Shown here piece after piece: positions 21,564-28,625 of a DNA stretch of 28,625 nucleotides. Below the pieces are notes generated by a model. That model searched no databases, was not told the origin of the DNA, and saw only the letters and a program-made list of their open reading frames with translations. Position 1 is the first letter of the stretch. Each line of letters starts with the position of its first letter. The DNA is from an uncultured Treponema sp. (GTDB lineage: Bacteria > Spirochaetota > Spirochaetia > Treponematales > Treponemataceae), in assembly GCA_938045195.1 (NCBI GenBank), contig CALINC010000098.1, positions 1 through 28,625 on the forward strand, in the 5' to 3' direction. A program made the translations under genes and the position numbers.

Positions 21564-23057
21564 ATGAAAAAATATGTTTTATCGTTTGACCAAGGGACGA
21601 CAAGTTCCCGTGCGATTTTGTTTGATAAACAAGGACAAAAAATTGCTTCCGCCCAGCAGGAGTTTACTCAAATTTTTCCGAAGCAAGGCTGGGTAGAACA
21701 CGATGCTATGGAAATATGGGGAAAACAAAGCGGTGTAGCCAGAGAGGTTTTAGAAACCGCAGGTGTTCACCCCGATGAGATTGCGGCAATCGGTATTACC
21801 AATCAGCGTGAAACTACCGTCGTTTGGAACAAGCACACCGGCCGGCCCGTGTATAATGCAATCGTTTGGCAATGCAGAAGAACCGCAAAGATTTGCGATG
21901 AATTAAAAGCAAAAGGTTTTTCCGAAAAAGTAAAAAATAAAACTGGCTTGATAATCGACGCATATTTTTCGGGTACAAAAATAAAATGGATATTAGATAA
22001 TGTTGAGGGGGCAAGACCTCTTGCAGAAAAAGGCGATTTGCTTTTCGGCAATATAGACACATGGCTTATTTGGAATTTAACGAGAGGACGCGTGTATGTT
22101 ACCGATTACACAAATGCTTCCCGTACTATGCTTTTTAATATTCACACACTGGAGTGGGACGAGGAATTATTGCAAGCCTTGAATATTCCGCGTCAAATGC
22201 TGCCCGAAGTAAAACCTTCAAGCTGCGTATACGGTGTAACGGACGAATACACATTCGGCGGTGCAAAGATTCCGATTGCAGGGGCTGCGGGCGACCAGCA
22301 GGCAGCTCTTTTCGGGCAAGCGTGTTTTCATGCGGGAGAAGCAAAAAATACATACGGCACAGGCTGCTTTATGCTGATGAATACAGGAGAAGAAATTATC
22401 CAATCCGAAAACGGCTTGCTTACAACAATCGCTTTCGGTATTAACGGGAAAGTCCATTATGCGTTAGAGGGGAGCAGCTTTGTTGCGGGGGCTGCAGTGC
22501 AGTGGCTCCGGGATGAATTAAAACTTATTTATAATGCACATGAAAGCGAGTACTATGCCAATCTGGTAAACGATACAAACGGCGTTTATTTTGTCCCTGC
22601 CTTTACGGGACTAGGTGCGCCATACTGGGATATGTATGCGCGCGGTGCTTTAATCGGCTTAACACGCGGGGCAAAACGGGAACACATTGTCCGCTCGGTT
22701 TTGGAAGCAATTGCATATCAAACGAAAGATATTTTATCTGCAATGCAAAAAGATTCAAAAATAAATTTGCACTCTTTAAAAGTTGACGGAGGAGCTTCGG
22801 CAAATAACTTTTTAATGCAGTTCCAGTCCGATGTGCTAGGTGTACCCGTATTGCGTCCGTATGAAAAAGAAACAACGGCGTTAGGGGCGGCATACCTTGC
22901 AGGTTTGGCGGTCGGCTTTTGGAAAGAGCAAAAAGAAATAAGCGATATTCAAAAAATAGAAAACAAATTTACTCCCGCTATGCAAAAAGAAAAAGCCGAT
23001 TATCTGTACGCAGCATGGAAGCGGGCCGTTGAGCGAAGTCTTAATTGGGAGATTTAA
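21564..23057 (+). CDS. glpK: Glycerol kinase
   Basis: 497 residues, the normal length for GlpK, an ATP:glycerol 3-phosphotransferase in the cytoplasm. ATG at 21564 has GGAGG (21554-21558) five bases upstream and matches the usual N-terminus; the frame is open further up through the repeat but that is not coding. Motifs include the phosphate-1 loop FDQGTTSSRA (8-17), glycerol contacts Arg82 and Glu83 (NQRETT), Tyr134 (DAYFSGTK) and Asp244 (AAGDQQAALFG), YGTGCF (264-269), and the adenosine region KVDGGASANNFLMQFQSD. All key residues are intact. The phosphorylatable His of the enterococcal loop (near residue 232) is absent here (DEYTFGG), so HPr activation is unlikely. It stands alone; no glpF or glpD neighbour is present. 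Glycerol 3-phosphate would feed phospholipid synthesis or glycolysis. Confidence 0.97.
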   Translation: MKKYVLSFDQGTTSSRAILFDKQGQKIASAQQEFTQIFPKQGWVEHDAMEIWGKQSGVAREVLETAGVHPDEIAAIGITNQRETTVVWNKHTGRPVYNAIVWQCRRTAKICDELKAKGFSEKVKNKTGLIIDAYFSGTKIKWILDNVEGARPLAEKGDLLFGNIDTWLIWNLTRGRVYVTDYTNASRTMLFNIHTLEWDEELLQALNIPRQMLPEVKPSSCVYGVTDEYTFGGAKIPIAGAAGDQQAALFGQACFHAGEAKNTYGTGCFMLMNTGEEIIQSENGLLTTIAFGINGKVHYALEGSSFVAGAAVQWLRDELKLIYNAHESEYYANLVNDTNGVYFVPAFTGLGAPYWDMYARGALIGLTRGAKREHIVRSVLEAIAYQTKDILSAMQKDSKINLHSLKVDGGASANNFLMQFQSDVLGVPVLRPYEKETTALGAAYLAGLAVGFWKEQKEISDIQKIENKFTPAMQKEKADYLYAAWKRAVERSLNWEI

Positions 23058-23129
23058 ACTCCTATGTTCTTTGTTAAGCAGAAAAGCAAAACTTTTTAGT
23101 TTTTCTCTCACAAGATTATATGCTTGTTT

Positions 23130-23170
23130 GTGCGGAGGAGTTTAATACCCCGACGTTCTGCGCCGGGGTA
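23130..23170 (+). repeat. GCGGAGG/TTTAATAC intergenic repeat, copy C, with terminator-like hairpin
   Basis: GTGCGGAGGAGTTTAATACC (23130-23149) matches copies A and B. TACCCCG (23146-23152) pairs with CGGGGTA (23164-23170). The hairpin begins seven bases after the stop of the EF-G-like gene on the minus strand and about 90 after that of glpK, so it may end both messages, although no long T tract follows. Confidence 0.65.
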
Positions 23171-23177
23171 TGGTGAT

Positions 23178-25256
23178 TTATTCTTCTTGCTCTTCCATAA
23201 AGGCTTTTGCTTCTGCAATTACCTCATCGGCAACTTTTCCCGAAATGGGGTCATAGTGATCGAATGACATTTCGAACGAACCGGTACCGCTTGTCATTGA
23301 GCGTAAATCAATCGCATATCGTAAAAGCTCTTTGTGGGGAACTTGGGCTTTTATTTCTTCTATTCCGCTTGCCGGAGATGATTGTCCGAGTATTCTGCCG
23401 CGACGGGAAGACAAGTCGCTCATAATATCGCCGAGATAATTATTTTCTACAAAAACCGTTAAATTCATAATCGGTTCAAGAAGAATGGGACCTGCATTGC
23501 GCATTGCATCTTTAAATGCGTTACGGGCTGCAATCTTAAATGCCATTTCAGATGAATCTACCGGATGTTCTTTTCCGTCAAGAACCGTTACTGCAACATC
23601 AACAACAGGATACCCTGCCGAAACTCCTTTTTGCATAGCTTCCAAAACGCCTTTTTCTACACCGGGGATATATCCCTTAGATATAGCACCGCCGAAAACA
23701 GCATTGGTGAATTTATAATGTTCGCCTCGCGGGAGTGCCTCTATTGCCAAGACAACGCGCCCGAATTGCCCGTGTCCGCCCGACTGTTTTTTGTGCGTAT
23801 ATTCAGCCTGTGCTTTTCTGTTAATTGTTTCGCGGTATGCAATGCGCGGAATTGAAGTTTGTAAGTCAATTTTTGTTTGTTTTTGAATCTTATCCAAAAT
23901 TATTCCGGTATGTAAATCTCCCATTCCCGAAAGAACATTTTGTTTTGTTTCCGCATTAAAAGCAAATGAAAGCGTCATATCTTCTTCGCATGCTTTAAAA
24001 AGGAGCTCGCTGATTTTATCATCATTTTTTTTATCGACGGCAGAAACTGCAAGCGAATAAATAGGTTCGGGAGTTCTTAATTTTACAAAAGGAGCGGCAT
24101 CTTGAGAATATGCAAGCGTGTCATTCGTTTTTGTACTTGCCAGTTTTACCAAAACCCCTATATCGCCTGCAAAAAGCTCTTTTACTTCGGTAAGTTTTTT
24201 CCCGCAGGGTTTAAAAATTTTTCCGACTCTTTCTTTTTTTTGCTCGCGTAAATTGTAAATTTCCGAATCGGCGGATAGTTTGCCGCTGATTACTTTAATA
24301 TATGAAAGCCTGCCTGAAAATTGATCATTCGAAGTTTTAATTACGATTGCAGAGAACGGAGCGTTTTCTTCAAGTTTAACTGAAGTTTCTTGTCCGTCTT
24401 TATCGACGGTACGTTCAAGACTACCCGCAGGAGAGGGAAGAATTTCTGAAATAAATCTTAAAAGCGATGTTAAGCCTGCATTTTTTAAGGCGGAACCGGC
24501 GAAAAGAGGAACAATTCTGTTGTCTGCCATAGCAAGGGTTAAACCGCGCGAGATTTCTTCGGGTGATAATTCCCCTTCATCTATGAACTTAACTAAAAGC
24601 TCTTCATCGCCTTCTGCTGCGGCACCTTCCAAAACTTCAAGAGCTTCTTTGTACTTATCCTTATATTCTTCGGGAATCGGTATTTCCGTTTCTTTTCCAT
24701 TATCGAATTTATATGCAACGCCGTGAAGTACATCTATAACACCGGTAAAAGCCGCTCCTGTTCCAATAGGAATCGTAACAGGGAACACATCCACCGAAAA
24801 CTGTTTTTTTACGTCTGCGATACAATTATCAAAACCTGCTCGCTCTTCATCCATTTTATTTACAAAAACCATACGGGGTTTATTACGCCGGTCTAAGTCG
24901 CGCCAATATTTTATAGTTTCAATTTGAACGCCGGAGCGCCCATCCAAGATAATTATTGCAGCCTCTGCCGAGCGGAAAGCGGCTATTACTTCGCCGATAA
25001 AATCCGACGCGCCCGGAGTATCCCAAATATTAATCAGCTTATCATCTTTTTGTAAATTAACTAAAGCCGAATAAATAGATATTTTTCTGTCTATTTCTTC
25101 TTGGGTATAATCCGTAACGGTTTTTCCCGAATCGGTGGATTCGGCTTTATCGATTACGCCTGCGGAAAAAAGCAGGTGTTCTGTAAGACTTGTTTTACCG
25201 GATTGACCGTGTCCGGCGACGGCTAACGTTCTGATTTTATCGGTTGAAAATGCCAT
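23178..25256 (-). CDS. Elongation factor G-like GTPase (EF-G paralogue)
   Basis: 692 residues with the EF-G domain order. The G domain has P-loop GHGQSGKT (15-22) instead of the usual GHIDAGKT, switch I KISIYSA where EF-G has GITITSA, G3 DTPGASDF (79-86), G4 NKMD (133-136) and G5 GSA near residue 270. Domain IV/V signatures follow: HKKQSGGHGQFGRV, GGAISKGYIPGVEKG, DLSSRRGRILG and SFDHYDPISGKV. The catalytic His that follows DTPG in EF-G is Ala here. This fits the EF-G II/FusA2-like paralogues rather than the essential translocase, which is presumably elsewhere. AAGGAG precedes ATG by five bases. Role uncertain: such paralogues are poorly understood, with ribosome recycling, stress translation or ribosome-bound GTPase without translocation as options. 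Confidence 0.92.
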   Translation of the reverse strand: MAFSTDKIRTLAVAGHGQSGKTSLTEHLLFSAGVIDKAESTDSGKTVTDYTQEEIDRKISIYSALVNLQKDDKLINIWDTPGASDFIGEVIAAFRSAEAAIIILDGRSGVQIETIKYWRDLDRRNKPRMVFVNKMDEERAGFDNCIADVKKQFSVDVFPVTIPIGTGAAFTGVIDVLHGVAYKFDNGKETEIPIPEEYKDKYKEALEVLEGAAAEGDEELLVKFIDEGELSPEEISRGLTLAMADNRIVPLFAGSALKNAGLTSLLRFISEILPSPAGSLERTVDKDGQETSVKLEENAPFSAIVIKTSNDQFSGRLSYIKVISGKLSADSEIYNLREQKKERVGKIFKPCGKKLTEVKELFAGDIGVLVKLASTKTNDTLAYSQDAAPFVKLRTPEPIYSLAVSAVDKKNDDKISELLFKACEEDMTLSFAFNAETKQNVLSGMGDLHTGIILDKIQKQTKIDLQTSIPRIAYRETINRKAQAEYTHKKQSGGHGQFGRVVLAIEALPRGEHYKFTNAVFGGAISKGYIPGVEKGVLEAMQKGVSAGYPVVDVAVTVLDGKEHPVDSSEMAFKIAARNAFKDAMRNAGPILLEPIMNLTVFVENNYLGDIMSDLSSRRGRILGQSSPASGIEEIKAQVPHKELLRYAIDLRSMTSGTGSFEMSFDHYDPISGKVADEVIAEAKAFMEEQEE

Positions 25257-25290
25257 AATAACTCCTTTTTAATAGCTTATTTACCTTTGT

Positions 25291-25319
25291 ATGATACATC
25301 ATATTCTTAAAAAATTCAA
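25291..25319 (-). promoter_or_regulatory. Putative promoter for the EF-G-like gene
   Basis: On the minus strand TTGAAT (25319-25314) and TATCAT (25296-25291) are 17 bases apart, about 35 bases before ATG at 25256. Confidence 0.6.
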
Positions 25320-25346
25320 GACTTGAGTTTTTTCGTTTTACACCGC

Positions 25347-25374
25347 TTGACTTATAAAACTAACTGAATATGAT
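25347..25374 (+). promoter_or_regulatory. Putative promoter for the glycosylase/flavodoxin unit
   Basis: TTGACT (25347-25352) and TATGAT (25369-25374) are 16 bases apart. The -10 covers the ATG at 25370, which excludes that codon as start and supports ATG at 25409. The promoter is divergent from that of the EF-G-like gene. Confidence 0.6.
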
Positions 25375-25408
25375 AAAGGCGGTACCTATTATTTACGAAG
25401 AGAATTCT

Positions 25409-26080
25409 ATGACAAATAAAATTACAAAAATTTCAGACAAGAGTATTTTACACATACACCCTTTTGAAGAATTTATTTTTGCCGAAACAAAAACTTTAAT
25501 TCTCGGCACATTTCCCGGAAGAGATTATACAAATCCCGAAATGAAAAATGAAACCGATGATTGGTATTACGGCAATAAAAGAAATAAATTTTGGAATTTA
25601 TTGGAATATGCACTCGGATACGATGAGAATTCCTTAAATACAAAAGCAATAAAACAGGAAATATTACGTAAACACAATCTCGGCATAACGGATATCGTTC
25701 AAAGTGCATACCGCATAAATAACAATAATGATGATGGCAGCCTTAAAATTGAGAAGGTAAGAAACCTTAACAAAACTCTTAAAGATTATACTAATATTAA
25801 AACTATAATCCTAACATCAAAAGCTATGTATAAAGATTTCTTTACAAAAAATTATGTTAATTGCAGTAATGCCGTTTTGCAAAATGATAGAATGGAAATT
25901 AAAATATATCAAGGTGAAAAAATAAACTTATATTATTATGCGTTTAATAACAGACGGATTCTTGTAATTCCCTTATATACACCAACCTACAGAGGAAAAA
26001 TATCATTTGAGACAAAAAAGAAAATATATAAACAAGTCCTCATATCCGTCGCTTGCTATTTTAATAAAAAAGCGGTATAA
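25409..26080 (+). CDS. Uracil-DNA glycosylase superfamily protein, family 6 (hypoxanthine/deoxyinosine glycosylase)-like
   Basis: 223 residues from ATG 25409 (AGAG six bases upstream). The order of motifs is that of the UDG superfamily: TLILGTFPGRDYT (about 28-40), WYYGNKRNKFWNLLEYALG (in part; about 50-68), NLGITDIVQSAYR (about 90-102), IILTSKAMYKDFF (about 132-144) and a late loop VIPLYTPTYRG. In family 6 glycosylases the Asn in the RN.FW motif is catalytic, and RNKFW is present here. Such enzymes remove deaminated purines or uracil from DNA, creating abasic sites. The late loop PLYTPTYR differs from the usual PSTSPA, so substrate range is uncertain. Base composition is very AT-rich. A flavodoxin-like gene follows after 23 bases. 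Confidence 0.78.
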   Translation: MTNKITKISDKSILHIHPFEEFIFAETKTLILGTFPGRDYTNPEMKNETDDWYYGNKRNKFWNLLEYALGYDENSLNTKAIKQEILRKHNLGITDIVQSAYRINNNNDDGSLKIEKVRNLNKTLKDYTNIKTIILTSKAMYKDFFTKNYVNCSNAVLQNDRMEIKIYQGEKINLYYYAFNNRRILVIPLYTPTYRGKISFETKKKIYKQVLISVACYFNKKAV

Positions 26081-26103
26081 TTAAAAAATAGTGTGGGGTA
26101 CCG

Positions 26104-26556
26104 ATGAAAAAAATTGTAATTATCTATACGTCAATTCATCATAAAAATACCGAAAAATTGATTACCGGAATCTCAAAAGGCGTGCAAATTGATTTTTTTA
26201 AAGCTGCTGAAGCACACAATGTAGACTTTTCACATTATGATATAATCGGTTTTGCATCCGGTATATATATGGGAAAATTTCATAAATCGATATTCGCTTT
26301 TTTAAAACAATACCAAAATGCCGTACCGAAAAAAGCCTTTGTTCTGTGTACCAGCGGAATCGGCTCCAGTAGGTATGCACAAAAATTTGCCTCGTTCATA
26401 CAAGCTCAAGGTTTTGAAATTTTGGGGAAATTTGAATGTAAGGGCTTTGATACATTCGGCTTATTCAAATTGTTAGGCGGACTTGCAAAGGGGCATCCTA
26501 ATGCTCAAGACATTGCGGACGGGACGGCATTTATAAAACATATTATTCAAAAGTAA
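26104..26556 (+). CDS. Flavodoxin-like protein
   Basis: 150 residues. The N-terminus KIVIIYTSIHHKNTEKLI is a flavodoxin first strand and phosphate loop, though the loop is TSIHHKNT rather than the usual S/T-x-T-G-x-T. YDIIGFASGIYMGKFHKSI and KKAFVLCTSGIG are the second and third FMN-contact loops, and GFDTFGLFKLLGGLAKGHPN at 118-137 is typical of the Flavodoxin_3/5-type short proteins. It is expected to bind FMN and carry electrons in the cytoplasm. It follows the glycosylase gene closely and shares its promoter; a weak GGGG precedes the ATG. No partner oxidoreductase is next to it. There is no strong terminator: only AATACAT/ATGTATT at 26556-26572. Confidence 0.87.
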   Translation: MKKIVIIYTSIHHKNTEKLITGISKGVQIDFFKAAEAHNVDFSHYDIIGFASGIYMGKFHKSIFAFLKQYQNAVPKKAFVLCTSGIGSSRYAQKFASFIQAQGFEILGKFECKGFDTFGLFKLLGGLAKGHPNAQDIADGTAFIKHIIQK

Positions 26557-26586
26557 ATACATACGATGTATTATTAGGAATGCTTT

Positions 26587-26773
26587 ATGAATGCAGATGA
26601 ACGTATGTTGCTATTTCTTGATAAATCAGGCAGATTTATCCGGCAGCCGAAAAAACGATAGACTGAATGTGTTAAAATATTTACAAGTAAAAATTGAAAT
26701 AAATATCTGCTATTCAAAATTGGAAGTAAATAACATATTAAAAAAATGGCATACCTTATATTCTCTCCCCTAA
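26587..26773 (+). pseudogene. Frameshifted, truncated DUF2087-domain gene
   Basis: ATG at 26587 has AGGA seven bases upstream and reads MNADERMLLFLDKSGRFIRQ to a TAG at about 26659. In the next frame, across an A6 run (26650-26655), the protein goes on as RLNVLKYLQVKIEINICYSK then LEVNNILKKWHTLYSLP and stops at 26773. Together this matches DUF2087: an acidic start, FLDKSGR...P.K, then LNVLKYL, Y.K.EVN.ILKKWH. The conserved LRRELVD..L end is missing, so the gene is both shifted and cut off. Members are small proteins, sometimes fused to ArsR-type regulators. The family assignment is from memory. Confidence 0.65.
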
Positions 26774-26995
26774 ACATAATAGAAAAAAGAAGAAAGTATA
26801 GGGTGGTAGAAAAAACTATCCTGAACGGGGCATTTTCTCCCCCTATACACACATGTAAGGCAAACAGTAAAACTCTCATCCGATAGACTTCCGCCGCCTA
26901 ATCGGATGAATTCTTTCTGCTTAGCACCGCCGTCCTTGATGGTTTTGAAAGGACTTTTGCAAATAGGCAACACAAATGCCTGCATTTTTAAAATA
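26774..26995. other. Gene-free stretch with an inverted repeat
   Basis: No convincing gene. CATCCGAT (26877-26884) and ATCGGATG (26901-26908) form an 8-bp stem with a 16-base loop, and AGGCA/TGCCT around 26970 forms a smaller one. A 71-codon minus-strand frame (26770-26985) runs through it but has no good start signal. The mix of GC-richer and AT-rich pieces suggests a dispersed repeat or debris inserted into the DUF2087 remnant. Confidence 0.45.
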
Positions 26996-28234
26996 TTAGA
27001 AGCCCTTTGCTTTTTGAGTTTCTACCAGCTGCACCAGTGCTTTAATATAGCATGCCTTTCTCATTGGAACGTGATACTTTTCTTTGACATTCCAAACAAG
27101 TTCAAAAGCCTTGACCATTTTTTCGTGGAGACGTGTGTTTACTTCATTCTCGCTCCAATAAAAACCCTGCAAGTTCTGCACCCACTCAAAGTACGAAACT
27201 ACCACACCGCCGCAGTTTGCAAGCACATCGGGTACAACAGTGATGTTCTTTTTCTGCAAAATAGCATCTGCTTCGGGCGTTGTCGGTCCGTTTGCCGCTT
27301 CTACGATAATAGACGCTTTTATATTGTCGGCATTTTTTTCCGTAATTTGATTTTCCAAAGCAGCGGGAATTAAAATATCGGTTTTCAGTTCAAGTAATTC
27401 CGCATTGCTTATACGTTTAAAATCACCTTGAAACGAATCTAAGAGTTTGCGGTTTTTTACGTGTTCCGTTATTGCAGGAATATCAAGACCTTTTTCATTG
27501 TAAATTGCCCCGGATACATCGCTTACTGCAATAACTTTTCCGCCTTCTTTTGCAATCAGTTCTGCCGCAACGCCTCCGACATTTCCCATACCTTGAATGA
27601 CGACGCTTTGTCCTTTTAAGGTTTTATTCTGCCGTTTCAAAATCTCCTGACAAGCAAACATCACACCGCGTCCGGTAGCTTCGACACGTCCTAAAGAACC
27701 GCCGAGCGGAATCGGTTTACCGGTGATAACAGCAGGAGTAAACTCGCCGGCTGCATTGCTGTATGAGTCCACAATCCACGCCATTACTTTAGGGTTTGTT
27801 CCCACATCGGGAGCGGGAATATCGGTTTTAGGACCGATAAAGCGGGAAATTCGCCGCGTATACTCTCTCGTCAAGCGTTCAAGTTCTCCATCGGAAAGTT
27901 TAAACGGGTCAACGGCAACACCGCCTTTCCCGCCGCCGTAGGGAATATCTGCGATAGCACACTTAAAAGTCATCCATGCCGAAAGCGAACGGACTTCATC
28001 GATGTTCACATCTTGGTGGAAGCGGATACCGCCTTTTGCAGGTCCTCGCAGCGTTGAATGCTGAACCCTGTAACCCGAAAAGACCTTAACGTGTCCTGAA
28101 TCCATTTTTACCGGAACCGAAACATGCAATTCTCTCTCAGGAGTTAAAAGAGTGATATAATCATCTTCCTTCAATCCTGCCGTTTTTGCGGCATCTTCAA
28201 TAGTCGCAACAAGTTTTTCATAAGTACTTGCCAT
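26996..28234 (-). CDS. gdhA: Glutamate dehydrogenase
   Basis: 412 residues, the length of the small hexameric bacterial/archaeal GDH. It converts glutamate with NAD(P)+ to 2-oxoglutarate, ammonia and NAD(P)H. Motifs: substrate-binding FSGYRVQHS and GPAKGGIRF (52-72), K91 in TFKCAI, catalytic loop PYGGGKGG with Lys103, proton-relay Asp143 in PAPDVGT, Rossmann GMGNVG (215-220), and NGPTTPEAD (about 315-323). The Asp239 at the end of the second Rossmann strand (IAVSDVSG) does not by itself decide NAD or NADP. GAGGAGA precedes ATG by seven bases. It lies 65 bases downstream of a 2-oxoacid oxidoreductase subunit on the same strand, with no strong terminator between, so co-transcription is likely and fits glutamate fermentation. 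Confidence 0.96.
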   Translation of the reverse strand: MASTYEKLVATIEDAAKTAGLKEDDYITLLTPERELHVSVPVKMDSGHVKVFSGYRVQHSTLRGPAKGGIRFHQDVNIDEVRSLSAWMTFKCAIADIPYGGGKGGVAVDPFKLSDGELERLTREYTRRISRFIGPKTDIPAPDVGTNPKVMAWIVDSYSNAAGEFTPAVITGKPIPLGGSLGRVEATGRGVMFACQEILKRQNKTLKGQSVVIQGMGNVGGVAAELIAKEGGKVIAVSDVSGAIYNEKGLDIPAITEHVKNRKLLDSFQGDFKRISNAELLELKTDILIPAALENQITEKNADNIKASIIVEAANGPTTPEADAILQKKNITVVPDVLANCGGVVVSYFEWVQNLQGFYWSENEVNTRLHEKMVKAFELVWNVKEKYHVPMRKACYIKALVQLVETQKAKGF

Positions 28235-28299
28235 AGTAAAATCTCCTCTCTATTTTTTATGACGGAGGGACAACCATACATAATAGGTTTTCTTCCCGT

Positions 28300-28625
28300 C
28301 TAACTTTTCGCCTTTGCCATTCCAATTTCAAAGGCTTTTTTGTTTATATCCCGCATTTTTTCGGGAACTTTAGAAAGCATGGCTTTTAGGGCGACATCTT
28401 CAGGAACGATTTTTGTTAAGGCAACGGTTACCCCCAAAGCTACCACCGATTGGGTAAGAACATTGCCTACTTCGGTCTTAGCCGTTTCGATTATCGGGAT
28501 TGGAAGTATGTTCCATTTTTTGTAATCTTCTTCGGCAGGTTTTACCAGTTTGGGTTCTATAACGATTGTTGCCCCCTCCTTGACTCCGCTTTTATAAAGG
28601 TCATAGCTTTTTTGGGCGGTAGAAA
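28300..28625 (-). CDS. 2-oxoacid:acceptor oxidoreductase gamma subunit, C-terminal part
   Basis: The frame has no start in the window; the visible 107 residues (to a TAG at 28300-28302) start STAQKSYDLYKSGVKEGATI and contain VIEPKLV, PIIETAKTEVGN, VLTQSVVALGVTVALT and VPEKMRDINKKAFEIG. This is the end of the POR/KOR/VOR gamma domain, where QKSYDLY corresponds to the N-A-Y-D-K-Y region, and the A-x-x-x-G-N-x-x...VALG segment binds the neighbouring subunits. The enzyme oxidises a 2-oxoacid to acyl-CoA and CO2 and reduces ferredoxin; the other subunits should lie upstream outside the window. The exact substrate (2-oxoglutarate, pyruvate or branched-chain) cannot be told from this piece. Neighbouring gdhA favours 2-oxoglutarate. 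Confidence 0.88.
   Translation of the reverse strand, partial: STAQKSYDLYKSGVKEGATIVIEPKLVKPAEEDYKKWNILPIPIIETAKTEVGNVLTQSVVALGVTVALTKIVPEDVALKAMLSKVPEKMRDINKKAFEIGMAKAKS

Noticed and set aside
26574..26879. 101-codon minus-strand hydrophobic frame
   Set aside because: AT-rich DNA read as Phe/Leu/Ile; no start signal, and it is antisense to the DUF2087 remnant.
26770..26985. 71-codon minus-strand frame after gdhA
   Set aside because: No proper ribosome binding site and no domain; it may be the translation of a dispersed repeat rather than a gene.
28235..28299. Hairpin GACGG/CCGTC between the oxidoreductase and gdhA genes as terminator
   Set aside because: Only five base pairs and followed by A-rich rather than T-rich DNA.

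Overview
The window comes from an AT-rich host-associated spirochaete, almost certainly a Treponema. The strongest marker is a full-length gene for CfpA, the cytoplasmic filament (ribbon) protein specific to treponemes, at 19242-21287. Permissive lipoprotein signal peptides, an Rnf/RseC-type redox protein, and a glutamate dehydrogenase next to a 2-oxoacid:ferredoxin oxidoreductase subunit fit an amino-acid-fermenting species of the T. denticola kind. The species is inferred, not proven. I see no tRNA, rRNA, CRISPR array, prophage or intact transposon.

Layout. (1) 2-3163, + strand: the end of a coiled-coil/beta-barrel envelope gene and two exported LPP20-like proteins. The stretch looks AT-richer than the rest and closes with a strong bidirectional terminator. 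(2) 3248-8714, - strand: a complete ABC importer operon (DUF3798-type binding lipoprotein, fused double ATPase, two permeases, small membrane protein). It has a near-consensus promoter and a hairpin after the binding-protein gene that probably sets the ratio of receptor to transporter. The substrate is unknown. (3) 8968-11864, + strand: polyprenyl diphosphate synthase, TPR protein, a YmdB-family protein that has lost every metal ligand, and an RseC-like cysteine-rich membrane protein. (4) 12007-17915, + strand: three overlapping genes for a receptor-type class III adenylate cyclase, a FecR-like protein with about seven Fn3-like repeats, and an outer-membrane beta-barrel protein. This is the best candidate for an undescribed envelope-to-cAMP signalling system. 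(5) 17912-21287: an exported protein of unknown function on - and cfpA on +. (6) 21564-25256: glpK on + and a convergent EF-G-like GTPase on -. (7) 25409-26556, + strand: a family 6-like uracil/hypoxanthine DNA glycosylase and a flavodoxin-like protein, followed by a frameshifted remnant of a DUF2087 gene. (8) 26996-28625, - strand: gdhA behind the 3' end of a 2-oxoacid oxidoreductase gamma-subunit gene, matching glutamate to 2-oxoglutarate to acyl-CoA with reduced ferredoxin.

Two families of short intergenic repeats stand out. One is a 71-bp double-hairpin element present twice around cfpA, each time in the leader of the outward-facing neighbour gene; one copy is bracketed by a perfect 19-bp direct repeat. 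The other is a TGCGGAGG-TTTAATAC element present three times at gene 3' ends; one copy supplies the last codons and stop of the RseC-like gene. Domain, family and motif calls come from reading the translations; no database search was possible.
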